Assembly: GCF_000332295.1 (NCBI RefSeq)
Contig: NZ_KB235930.1
Coordinates: 2,561,395 to 2,625,394 of the forward strand
Direction of reading: 5' to 3'
Source of the DNA: Fortiea contorta PCC 7126
Lineage (GTDB): Bacteria; Cyanobacteriota; Cyanobacteriia; Cyanobacteriales; Nostocaceae
DNA length: 64,000 nucleotides
Shown here: in pieces, positions 1-7,909 of the stretch
Layout of the letters: each line of letters begins with the position of its first letter
Numbering within the stretch: the stretch's first letter is position 1
The notes under the pieces: generated by a model
What the model saw: only the letters and a program-made list of their open reading frames with translations
Databases searched by the model: none
Told to the model about the DNA's origin: nothing
Translations under genes and position numbers: made by a program

Positions 1-20
1 AGAATGTGACACATGGGTAG

Positions 21-41
21 GGGCACAACAATGTTGTGCCC
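21..41. repeat. Small perfect palindrome (9-bp arms)
   Basis: Arms GGGCACAAC and GTTGTGCCC flank the three-base spacer AAT. It lies downstream of tsaB. It has no T-run and resembles the interspersed palindromes common in Nostoc-type genomes rather than a terminator. Confidence 0.6.
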
Positions 42-116
42 TCACAAATATTTAATGTGTCGTAAACATTATTTGAATTGGTATAACGAAGGAATTCTAG
101 TAATTTTTCAAGAAGA

Positions 117-770
117 CTAATTCTCAACTGGATGTTGTCCATAATAAGGCAAAGCCTCAACCCAATCAGGACGTTTGCCTTGTTGCCATTCTAGATACGC
201 TAGTTCTAAAATACTTGTCACCGTCGCTGCTAAACCAGATGTGGCTTTAACTAATCGATAACTATCATAATTAACTAGAACTTTTTGCCATGCTTCTGGT
301 GTAAATACTGTGTCAGGCAATAAAGCCGTTAGTCTAGAACTATCTGGATGACCTTGATAAATAGCACCAAAAACTTGACCGCGCTGTGCTAGCATTTCCA
401 CAGCGATCGCTTTTGTGCTTTGATTTTTACTTATTTCGGAAAAAGCGATCGCTGCTAATGTAGAAATGGCGAATACAGGAATATCTAATTGTTGTCCCAA
501 AGTCCGCGCCAGGACAACCCCAATCCGCGTTCCTGTGAAACCACCAGGCCCTTTCGCCACCGCCAGAAATGATAAATCTGTCCAAGTTTGCGGCTCTATA
601 AATTCAATTAAATATTGATGTATGAGACTGGATAATTCACGTCCTAAATCCCATACTTGAGAACGAGTTTCTCCTGCAAAATTACTCATCGCCAACCCTA
701 ACTCAGGAGTGGTGGTATGCAGTGCTAAACCGTATTTTGTTGTTGTCAGAGTGTTTATTTCAGTAATCAA
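117..770 (-). CDS. tsaB: tRNA threonylcarbamoyladenosine biosynthesis protein TsaB
   Basis: This 217-residue protein belongs to the ASKHA-fold TsaB/YeaZ family. The family partners TsaD and TsaE to transfer the threonylcarbamoyl group to A37 of ANN-decoding tRNAs in the cytosol. The family signature KGPGGFTGTRIGV is visible near residue 73, and the N-terminal GLALHTTTPELGLA matches the first strand-turn of the fold. TsaB is a catalytically degenerate paralogue of TsaD, so the lack of metal-binding histidines is expected. It is transcribed away from ycf34 and cca. Length is normal for cyanobacterial members. Confidence 0.9.
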   Translation of the reverse strand: MITEINTLTTTKYGLALHTTTPELGLAMSNFAGETRSQVWDLGRELSSLIHQYLIEFIEPQTWTDLSFLAVAKGPGGFTGTRIGVVLARTLGQQLDIPVFAISTLAAIAFSEISKNQSTKAIAVEMLAQRGQVFGAIYQGHPDSSRLTALLPDTVFTPEAWQKVLVNYDSYRLVKATSGLAATVTSILELAYLEWQQGKRPDWVEALPYYGQHPVEN

Positions 771-860
771 AGTTAATTCAAATGTCTATCTTAGCAGAGC
801 GATCGCACTATCCTCAGATTCAAGCACCCTAAAATATTTTTCCCTAGCCTCTAGTCCCAA

Positions 861-1109
861 TCAAGTCGGTACTAATTCACCGGGACGCAATTTCGACCAC
901 TTACCCGTTTCTCGCTTAAAGCTCAAACAACCAACCACATCCCATTCCATCTCTATCACATCTTCTTTGGTGCGGATGTTAACATTAATTGACGGCTCAT
1001 TGGGATCAAAATCTGGTGTTTCTGTCAAATGGGGTTGTTGGTGCTGCGTTTCTACGGCATTGTAAGTCACACAGCGGTCTACATAGTGGCAGTTCACGCA
1101 AATACACAT
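861..1109 (-). CDS. ycf34: Ycf34 family protein
   Basis: This 82-residue protein opens with MCICVNCHYVDRC and carries further conserved blocks (PHLTETPDF, SINVNI, EWDVVGC, LRPGELVPT). These match Ycf34, a protein conserved in cyanobacteria and red-lineage plastids. The family has been linked to Fe-S cluster binding and photosynthetic electron transport; the three cysteines in the first 13 residues would be the ligands. It lies divergent from cca with about 85 bp between starts, so promoters probably share that gap. Confidence 0.88.
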   Translation of the reverse strand: MCICVNCHYVDRCVTYNAVETQHQQPHLTETPDFDPNEPSINVNIRTKEDVIEMEWDVVGCLSFKRETGKWSKLRPGELVPT

Positions 1110-1195
1110 GATAAAACCAACTCCAGGAACCTTTATTGTTAATCTAGCTTAAGCCCATCCTATATTCATGAGTTGCTGGGTTGATTTTTATTACA

Positions 1196-2548
1196 ATGCA
1201 CAATTCAGTTCCTTCTGCTCTCGCTCCTGAAAATTGGCCTTTTAGCTGGGAATTGTTACCGCAACCTGCATATATGGTGGGTGGTGCGGTGCGAGATGCG
1301 ATTCTGGGGAGGAGTCGTGGATATTTGGATTTAGATTTTGTTGTCCCAGCAGGTGCTGTAAAATTAGCAAGGGCGATCGCTAGTCGTTATCAAGCTGGTT
1401 TTGTCTTGTTGGATCGGCAACGACAAATCGCTCGTGTGGTGTTTCCCCATGCTACTGTTGATATTGCCCAGCAGGAAGGCGCTAGTTTAGAAACTGATTT
1501 GCATAGACGGGATTTCACGGTAAATGCGATCGCTTACAATCCCCATACTCAAGAAATCATCGATCCTCTCCAAGGCTTGGCTGATTTACAACAGGGTCGG
1601 CTGCGAATGGTGTCAGCTGCTAATCTTAGAGATGATCCTCTGCGGTTAATGCGAGCCTATCGCCAAGCTGCTCAACTGGATTTTACAATTGAACCGACTA
1701 CCCAATCTACAATTCGGGATTTAGCGTCACATATTATTAGTGTGGCAGCGGAACGAGTCCGGGTGGAAATTGGTTATCTATTAGCTAATTCTCCAGGTAC
1801 TCTCTGGATCACAAAGGCTTGGGAAGATGGTCTAATTACACCTTTGTTTCCCAACGCTACCCGCGAAAGCTGTAATCAACTCGCAGCAGTTGACCAAGCA
1901 GCCTGTTTCCTAGCCAAAACTTCGCCGCTCCTGGGGCGACAACTGCAAGAATCAGTCCGCAATACTATTAAAACAACTTGGCTAGGAATTGCTAAACTTG
2001 CTTGTCTCGTCCATCCCCAACTGGAAATAGCAGAAACTCAACTCCAAAAACTTACCTACAGTCGTGCAGAAATTCGTTCTGTAAGTACCGCCCTGAAACT
2101 GTTCCCGCTGTTCAGAAAAACAGATTTGACGCTACGAGAACAGTATTTTTTCTTCCGGGAGGTAGGTATTGTATTTTCGGCCACTGCAACTTTAGCGCTG
2201 GCACGTGATAAATTGGTAGAGGCGACTTTTGGTGATGAGCCTGACTCATTAAGTTCCGCATTGCAAAACGGTTGTGCAGTCGCCTGTGGAGGGGAAAGCT
2301 CCAGCAGCGCTGCCTCACCGTTAGACGGGTACGCACTTTTAATCGGCCGCTACCTTAACCCTGATGATCTGGTTGCTCATCCCACTCCGTTAGTGAGTGG
2401 AGAGGAGATTATTGTAGCACTAAACATTCCCGCTTCGCCAGTGGTTGGTCAACTACTGGGAGAAATTGCGATCGCACAAGTCGAGGGGAAGATTTCTACC
2501 GCAGCAGAGGCGATCGCTTTTGCGCGTCAATTGAAGGGTGAAGGATGA
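1196..2548 (+). CDS. cca: CCA tRNA nucleotidyltransferase / poly(A) polymerase family protein
   Basis: This class II nucleotidyltransferase is about 450 residues. The N-terminal head shows GGAVRD followed by the metal-binding pair in YLDLDFVV, then RRDFTVNAIAY and DPLRLMRAYRQAAQLDF, as in CCA-adding enzymes and bacterial poly(A) polymerases. It should repair or add the tRNA 3' end; cyanobacteria can split the CC- and A-adding steps between two enzymes, and the sequence does not settle which this is. An ATG at 1196 is preferred over an in-frame TTG at 1181. The last codons (LKGEG) and the stop lie at the edge of a GAAGGGT tandem repeat, so the repeat forms the C-terminal end. Confidence 0.88.
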   Translation: MHNSVPSALAPENWPFSWELLPQPAYMVGGAVRDAILGRSRGYLDLDFVVPAGAVKLARAIASRYQAGFVLLDRQRQIARVVFPHATVDIAQQEGASLETDLHRRDFTVNAIAYNPHTQEIIDPLQGLADLQQGRLRMVSAANLRDDPLRLMRAYRQAAQLDFTIEPTTQSTIRDLASHIISVAAERVRVEIGYLLANSPGTLWITKAWEDGLITPLFPNATRESCNQLAAVDQAACFLAKTSPLLGRQLQESVRNTIKTTWLGIAKLACLVHPQLEIAETQLQKLTYSRAEIRSVSTALKLFPLFRKTDLTLREQYFFFREVGIVFSATATLALARDKLVEATFGDEPDSLSSALQNGCAVACGGESSSSAASPLDGYALLIGRYLNPDDLVAHPTPLVSGEEIIVALNIPASPVVGQLLGEIAIAQVEGKISTAAEAIAFARQLKGEG

Positions 2549-2635
2549 AGTATGAAGGGTGAAGGGTGAAGGGTGAAGGGTGAAGGGTGAAGGGTGAAGG
2601 GTGAAGGGCGAAGTATGAGGTATGAAGGATGTAGA
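2533..2635. repeat. Heptanucleotide tandem repeat (GAAGGGT type)
   Basis: Successive copies of GAAGGGT, with GAAGGAT, GAAGTAT and GAAGGGC variants at both ends, start inside the last codons of cca and continue beyond its stop. This is the short tandemly repeated repetitive (STRR) class known from heterocystous cyanobacteria. Confidence 0.9.
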
Positions 2636-2711
2636 GGCAGATTTGGTCGTGTCTAATACCCAATTTTCCGTTCCCCCTTGACTCATTTATATAAGAAACT
2701 TAATATAAATA

Positions 2712-2735
2712 ACGAGCGTTCGATATAAATAAGCC
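2712..2735. promoter_or_regulatory. Candidate operator/promoter of the TetR gene
   Basis: An imperfect palindrome CGAGCGTTCG lies between two direct copies of ATATAAATAA about 15 bp upstream of the tetR start. TetR regulators usually bind such dyads near their own start, so autoregulation is plausible. The role is inferred from position and symmetry only. Confidence 0.35.
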
Positions 2736-2749
2736 AATTTAGCCAAGGT

Positions 2750-3331
2750 ATGCCAAAAATTGTTGACCATGAGCAATACCGCAAAGAATTACTTGGTAAA
2801 TGCTTTGATTTCTTCGCTCACAAGGGGTATGGTTCTATTACCATGCGCCAAATTTCTCAGGGTTTAGGAGTTTCTACTGGTACGCTTTATCACTATTTTC
2901 CCAGCAAGCAAGCTTTGTTTGAGCAATTAGTGGAAGAGACATGTCAGCAGGATATAGCGATGGCGTTGGCGGAGTTAGAGGGAACCGAAACGCTGCAAGA
3001 ATCGATGATAGCTTTGGGGAGATATTTAGCGAAAAACGAAGCTTATTTTATCAAATGGACTTATCTTTGGGTTGATTTTTGTCAACACCGAGATTCTCAA
3101 GAAATACCCGGAAAAAATGTATTTAAGCGAGCCAATAAGCGATGTCGGCAGGCGGCTAGTGATGTTTTTAATATTCAAAATCCGGTGGTAATTTCTTTCA
3201 TATTGAGCTTTATAGATGGTCTATTGCTGAGAAAGTTACAGGGTGATGAAATGATTGATTTTACTGAACAATGTACCTTCTTGGGAAAAATGTTAACGGC
3301 TTATTTGCCGCAAGAAATTCTGAAAAATTAA
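2750..3331 (+). CDS. TetR/AcrR family transcriptional regulator
   Basis: This 193-residue protein has an N-terminal TetR helix-turn-helix (residues about 10-55) with the typical GYGSITMRQISQGLGVSTG and LYHYFPSKQALFEQL blocks. The C-terminal ligand/dimerisation domain is variable. The gene sits 240 bp upstream of devB on the same strand, and TetR regulators next to exporter operons usually repress them until a ligand binds. Control of devBCA is therefore inferred from position. A dyad just upstream could be its own operator. Confidence 0.88.
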   Translation: MPKIVDHEQYRKELLGKCFDFFAHKGYGSITMRQISQGLGVSTGTLYHYFPSKQALFEQLVEETCQQDIAMALAELEGTETLQESMIALGRYLAKNEAYFIKWTYLWVDFCQHRDSQEIPGKNVFKRANKRCRQAASDVFNIQNPVVISFILSFIDGLLLRKLQGDEMIDFTEQCTFLGKMLTAYLPQEILKN

Positions 3332-3384
3332 AAATAAATCAGTAAAGGTATGGCAATGGTGCACTCATACACCTAGTACAATAA

Positions 3385-3415
3385 GGCTGAAGTATGAAGT
3401 ATAAAGTATGAAATT
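3385..3415. repeat. GAAGTAT short tandem repeat, copy 1
   Basis: This is GGCTGAAGTATGAAGT followed by degenerate copies and AAATTA. An almost identical block lies at 6271-6302, so two near copies bracket devB and devC. Confidence 0.7.
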
Positions 3416-3570
3416 AAAAAGCTTGTCTGATAAGCTTTTGAGCAATTTGTAATGGATATTTTGTTTCCGCCGTGCTGTACTAGCGAGATAATTTTGTATC
3501 GCATCTGAATAGGGAAAACCATCTTAGCGAATCTCTGTGTCTTTAATTTAAATCCTGAATAAGAGGAAAT

Positions 3571-4860
3571 ATGGGTGAGAAGCTGTTGTTTAAAGCCACA
3601 AATAAACGGCTAATTGCGTTAGTAATTGGTGCTACGGTAATTACGGGTGCTATTGTAGCTTATGGGATTTCTCAGTTTGGACAAGTAGGAAAAACTACCC
3701 CAGCAGAGGCGACAAAGACAACACAAACTGTGCAGAAAGTGACAGCTTTAGGACGACTACAACCAGAAGCCGAAGTACTAAAGTTATCTGCACCTCTGGC
3801 TTTAGATGGCGATCGCATTGCTCAAATTAAAGTCAAAGAAGGCGATCGCGTCCAAGCAGGACAAATCGTCGGCATCCTCGACTCACGCAATCGCTTGGAA
3901 AATGCACTCACACAAGCGAAAAAACAAGTCGCAGTCACTCAAGCCAAACTCGCCCAAGTCAAAGCCGGCGCCAAAGCCGGAGAAATTCAAGCCCAGCGAG
4001 TCAGCATCGAGCGTTTACAGGCTCAATACCAAGGAGACAAAAAAGGTCAACAAGAAGCGATCGCCCGCATTGAAGCGCAATGGCAAGGAGACAGAGTAGC
4101 ACAAGAGGCGAGAATTAAAAAGCTACAGGCAGAACTCAATAACGCCCAAGCTGAATATAATCGTTATCGCCAATTATCGAAAGAGGGAGCGATTTCTAAC
4201 TCCTTATTTGACGCTAAACGTTTGGCGAGGGAGACAGCAAAACAGCAACTAGACGAAGCCAAAGCAGTTCTCACCCGCATCAACGCAACTGCAGGTAGAC
4301 AACTAGCTGAAGCCAAGGTCGCACTTAACCGAATTAACTCTACCAGTAACAAACAGGTGAGCGAAGCCAGAGCCACACTTAACAGTATTGCCGAAGTTCG
4401 CCCTGTGGACATAGCCGCAGCCCAAACCGAAGTAGAAAATGCGATCGCCGCCTTGAAACGCGCCCAAACCGACCTGGAAGCGGCTTATATCAAAGCACCA
4501 ACAGCAGGTCAAATCCTCAAAATTCATACCCGTGTCGGTGAGAAGATGAGTGTTGACGGCATTGCAGACTTCGCGCAAACTGACCAAATGATTGCAATCG
4601 CAGAAGTCTATCAAACAGATATCGCCAAAGTGAAACTAGGACAGTCAGCAGTAGTTACCAGTCAAGCTTTGAAAGGCGAACTCACAGGTAGAGTCTTCCA
4701 AATCGGTTTACAGGTCAATAGACAAAACGTGTTCAGCAACGAACCAGGAGAAAACCTTGACAGTCGCGTGGTTGAGGTCAAAATCCGCCTGAATCCCGAA
4801 TCTAGCAAACAAGTTGCAGGTTTAACAAACTTGCAAGTACAGACAGCGATTGAGTTGTAA
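3571..4860 (+). CDS. devB: DevB-family HlyD-type membrane fusion protein
   Basis: This 429-residue periplasmic adaptor belongs to an ABC exporter of the DevBCA type. It has one N-terminal membrane anchor (about residues 13-35), a lipoyl-like half motif (VKEGDRVQAGQIVGILD), a long alpha-helical hairpin rich in A, Q, K and E (about 110-300), then the second lipoyl half and a beta-barrel (APTAGQILKIHTRVGE onwards). The family joins an inner-membrane DevCA pump to TolC, and in heterocystous cyanobacteria exports envelope glycolipids. The ATG is preceded by AGAGGA. Nostocales carry several DevBCA paralogues, and the TetR neighbour suggests this may not be the heterocyst-specific copy. Confidence 0.88.
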   Translation: MGEKLLFKATNKRLIALVIGATVITGAIVAYGISQFGQVGKTTPAEATKTTQTVQKVTALGRLQPEAEVLKLSAPLALDGDRIAQIKVKEGDRVQAGQIVGILDSRNRLENALTQAKKQVAVTQAKLAQVKAGAKAGEIQAQRVSIERLQAQYQGDKKGQQEAIARIEAQWQGDRVAQEARIKKLQAELNNAQAEYNRYRQLSKEGAISNSLFDAKRLARETAKQQLDEAKAVLTRINATAGRQLAEAKVALNRINSTSNKQVSEARATLNSIAEVRPVDIAAAQTEVENAIAALKRAQTDLEAAYIKAPTAGQILKIHTRVGEKMSVDGIADFAQTDQMIAIAEVYQTDIAKVKLGQSAVVTSQALKGELTGRVFQIGLQVNRQNVFSNEPGENLDSRVVEVKIRLNPESSKQVAGLTNLQVQTAIEL

Positions 4861-5078
4861 AAAGTATAGGGAGTCCAAGAGGCAACAGACAACACGCCAC
4901 AGGCTGTTTCAGATGTAGATAATAACCCCACTTGAAACATGTCACCTGTGAGAAATCGGGGTCTCTTACTATCTTACCGGATAGTCAGGAACTTTTAACT
5001 GTTCCCTGTTAAGAGTTCCCCGTTCCCTTCTTCGATGAGAGAGAAAGCACAAATAACCAATAACCAATCACAAACGAC

Positions 5079-6245
5079 ATGTTATCCAAAATATTTCGCA
5101 AAACTCCCCTAGCATGGCGCCAGTTGATGAAGGAAAAAACTCGTCTAGCGATCGCCGTTGCAGGTATTACCTTTGCGGATATGCTGATGTTTATTCAGCT
5201 GGGGTTTGAAAGTGCGCTGTTTGATGCAGCGATTAAGCCCCATCGCAATCTCAAAGCTGATTTGGTTTTGATCAGTCCCCAATTTCAGACTTTGTTCTCG
5301 GTGAAAAGCTTTTCTAGAGAAAGACTTTATCAAGCTTTGGCTTATGACGGTGTGCAATCAGTCAATTCACTCTATATTGGCACCGGACAGTGGCGAAATC
5401 CCGAAACTCGACAAGAAAGAGCTATTTTGGTGTGGGGTACCGACCCCGCCAAACCTCCATTTAAATCCGCTGATACTCAACAAAACAGCGATCAACTCAA
5501 GCCGTTGTATCAAGTGTTGTTTGATCAAGCGGGTCGTCCAGAATATGGAACTGTGGCAGATATTTTCAACAAAACTAATAGCTTTAAGACGGAACTGAAT
5601 AGTAAAGCGATTGAGGTCAAAGGCTTATTCACCGATGGTGCGTCCTTTGCGGCTGATGGTAACGTCATCACCAGCGATTCTACTTTTTTAGAATTATTTC
5701 CGCAGCGTAAAGCCGATCGCATCGAGGTTGGATTGCTGACATTGAAGCCGGGTGTGGATCTAGAAAAAGTGCGATCGCAACTAAGCGCCGGACTACCAAA
5801 GGATGTGATAGTTTTAACACCAGAGGGATTTGCCTCAATTGAGAAAAAATACTGGGAAGCCGGGACAGCGATCGGCTTTATTTTCGGTCTAGGTACAGCA
5901 GTCGGATTCATTGTGGGAATCGTGATTGTGTATCAAATTCTCTATTCTGATGTTTCCGAACACCTCCCAGAATACGCCACCCTCAAGGCTATGGGCTATG
6001 GTGATAACTATTTACTGTGGGTATTGTTGCAAGAAGCTTTACTTCTAGCCGTCTTGGGTTATATGCCCGCCTTTTTCCTTTCCGTCGGACTTTATCAGCT
6101 CACCAATGCAGCTACAATGCTTCCTTTGTTCATGAAAACAGAACGGGCAATATATGTTTTAGTTTTGACAATCATTATGTGTAGTTTTTCTGGGGCGATC
6201 GCCATGCGAAAACTCCGCTCTGCTGACCCGGCGGATGTTTTCTAA
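5079..6245 (+). CDS. devC: DevC-family ABC exporter permease
   Basis: This 388-residue permease has the MacB/FtsX-like topology: an N-terminal membrane segment (about 24-45, with the conserved TRLAIAVAGITFADMLMFIQLG), a large extracytoplasmic domain, then three C-terminal membrane segments (about 260-290, 310-345, 355-378). The start LSKIFRKTPLAWRQLMKEKTR is typical of DevC. It forms the membrane channel part of the exporter with DevA and DevB. It lies 218 bp after devB. Confidence 0.88.
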   Translation: MLSKIFRKTPLAWRQLMKEKTRLAIAVAGITFADMLMFIQLGFESALFDAAIKPHRNLKADLVLISPQFQTLFSVKSFSRERLYQALAYDGVQSVNSLYIGTGQWRNPETRQERAILVWGTDPAKPPFKSADTQQNSDQLKPLYQVLFDQAGRPEYGTVADIFNKTNSFKTELNSKAIEVKGLFTDGASFAADGNVITSDSTFLELFPQRKADRIEVGLLTLKPGVDLEKVRSQLSAGLPKDVIVLTPEGFASIEKKYWEAGTAIGFIFGLGTAVGFIVGIVIVYQILYSDVSEHLPEYATLKAMGYGDNYLLWVLLQEALLLAVLGYMPAFFLSVGLYQLTNAATMLPLFMKTERAIYVLVLTIIMCSFSGAIAMRKLRSADPADVF

Positions 6246-6270
6246 AAAATGAAGCATAGGGTCAACTAAA

Positions 6271-6302
6271 GGCTGAAGTATGAAGTATGAAGTATGAAAT
6301 TA
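6271..6302. repeat. GAAGTAT short tandem repeat, copy 2
   Basis: This GGCTGAAGTATGAAGT block lies between devC and devA and is nearly identical to the one at 3385-3415 upstream of devB. Confidence 0.7.
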
Positions 6303-6336
6303 CCCCTCTTCGGTAAAAATTCGGTTGAAAAATATT

Positions 6337-7089
6337 ATGATGCAAGAATCTCTGCCAGTCATTTCTGACTCCACAGCCTTTGATTTAGAATCAGCAATTG
6401 TGATTAAAAACCTAAACCATTACTTTGGTGAAGGAGGGCTACGCAAGCAAGTATTATTTGACATCAATTTAGAAATTAGTGTCGGTGAAATTGTGATTAT
6501 GACCGGGCCTTCTGGATCGGGAAAAACCACATTATTAACCTTGATGGGGGGATTGCGTTCTGCTCAAGAAGGAAGTTTGCAAATATTAGGACAGGAAATC
6601 TGCGGTGCGCGCAAACAGCAGTTAACTCAACTGCGACGCCAAATAGGCTATATTTTTCAAGCGCATAACTTGATGACCTTTTTAACAGCTAGAGAAAATG
6701 TGCGGATGTCTTTAGAATTGCATGATCAATTTCTGAATGAAGATATTAACACTAAAGCGATCGCCATGTTAGAGACGGTAGGTTTAGGCGATCGTGTCAA
6801 TTACTATCCAGAGAAATTATCAGGAGGACAAAAACAAAGAGTAGCGATCGCCCGTGCTTTAGTCAGCCATCCAAAAATCGTCCTCGCAGACGAACCCACC
6901 GCCGCTCTCGACAAAAAATCTGGGCGGGATGTGGTAGAATTAATGCAGAAGCTAGCCAAAGAACAAGGCTGCACAATTTTGTTAGTTACCCACGACAACC
7001 GCATTCTCGACATAGCCGACCGCATCATCTATATGGAAGACGGTCAACTCAAGAGCGACGGCGCGGATGCAGTGACAAACATGCACTGA
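6337..7089 (+). CDS. devA: DevA-family ABC transporter ATPase
   Basis: This is an ATP-binding subunit of about 250 residues. Walker A GPSGSGKTT, Q-loop region YIFQAHNLM, signature LSGGQKQRVAIARAL, Walker B IVLADEPT and switch His (LVTHDNR) are all present, so it should be active. It powers the DevBC exporter. The frame is open from a TTG at 6325, but ATG at 6337 or 6340 is the more likely start. The 80-bp gap from devC includes a short repeat, so the three genes are probably co-transcribed although not tightly packed. Confidence 0.88.
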   Translation: MMQESLPVISDSTAFDLESAIVIKNLNHYFGEGGLRKQVLFDINLEISVGEIVIMTGPSGSGKTTLLTLMGGLRSAQEGSLQILGQEICGARKQQLTQLRRQIGYIFQAHNLMTFLTARENVRMSLELHDQFLNEDINTKAIAMLETVGLGDRVNYYPEKLSGGQKQRVAIARALVSHPKIVLADEPTAALDKKSGRDVVELMQKLAKEQGCTILLVTHDNRILDIADRIIYMEDGQLKSDGADAVTNMH

Positions 7090-7327
7090 AGCAGTCCTTC
7101 TTAACTTTGGGCGTTGCTGCAAAAGACTTATAGCTGGGGTAGGGAACAGGAAATTATTAAAAGTTTCATCCTTGAGCCGCGCTCACAAGGAATAATAAAA
7201 ATCTCTTTCCCTAACCCCTAGTCCCTAGCCCCCTTTTTTAAGCAGATCTATTGTTGATTACAATTGCATAAAACCGGGATGGCGACCATATAAGTAATTA
7301 ACGAGTTCAAATCCTGGAAAAACAAGC

Positions 7328-7891
7328 ATGGCTATTGACAAGAAAATCAACCAATTACATAAATTAATCAATACTACGAAACCTATACGCAATTTATGTT
7401 TAGGATTATTAACTAGTTTGACTTTTTTGCCGATTGTAGCTCACGCTAGTAATGAGGGTTACAGATATATTAGAGTTAGGCATAGTGATAAATGTCTGCA
7501 TGTAAATGGCAACCAAGGAATTGGTAATGGTGTAGCAGCTACTCAATGGCAATGTGTTGATCAAAATAATCTGAAATGGAAGTTAGAAGCAGCACCGGGA
7601 GGCAATGATTATTACTTTATCAGAAGCAAGTTTAGTGATAAATGTCTGCAAATCGATGGAGCCTCTATGGACAATGGAGCAGCAGTTACTCAATGGGATT
7701 GTGTCAATCAAAATAATGTGAAATGGAAATTTGTTTCAGCTGGTGAAGGTTATTTTTATATTAAAGCCAAGCATAGTGACAAATGTCTACAGGTTGATGG
7801 AGGTTCTCTAGAAAATGGTGCGCGGATTAGTCAATGGGATTGTGTGAATCAGAGTAATGTGAAATGGAAAGTTGGTCAAATTGTCAATTAA
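7328..7891 (+). CDS. Secreted ricin-type beta-trefoil lectin domain protein
   Basis: This 187-residue protein has an N-terminal hydrophobic segment ending PIVAHA-S (about residues 22-41), read as a signal peptide. It is followed by three repeats of about 45 residues, each with the pattern SDKCLxxxG, then NG, then QWxCVxQxNxKWK. Three such repeats make one full beta-trefoil of the RICIN/CBM13 type, which typically binds sugars outside the cell. No enzyme domain is attached. The gene ends 18 bp from the convergent CHASE2 kinase gene. The target glycan is unknown. Confidence 0.82.
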   Translation: MAIDKKINQLHKLINTTKPIRNLCLGLLTSLTFLPIVAHASNEGYRYIRVRHSDKCLHVNGNQGIGNGVAATQWQCVDQNNLKWKLEAAPGGNDYYFIRSKFSDKCLQIDGASMDNGAAVTQWDCVNQNNVKWKFVSAGEGYFYIKAKHSDKCLQVDGGSLENGARISQWDCVNQSNVKWKVGQIVN

Positions 7892-7909
7892 TAAATATGG
7901 TGGAGTCGC

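Noticed and set aside
3340-3570. NtcA site (GTA-N8-TAC) upstream of devB
   Set aside because: Only partial matches were found; none keeps both half-sites at correct spacing.
7255-7330. tRNA-like GTTCAAATCC box before the lectin gene
   Set aside because: No cloverleaf with acceptor and anticodon stems can be built around it.
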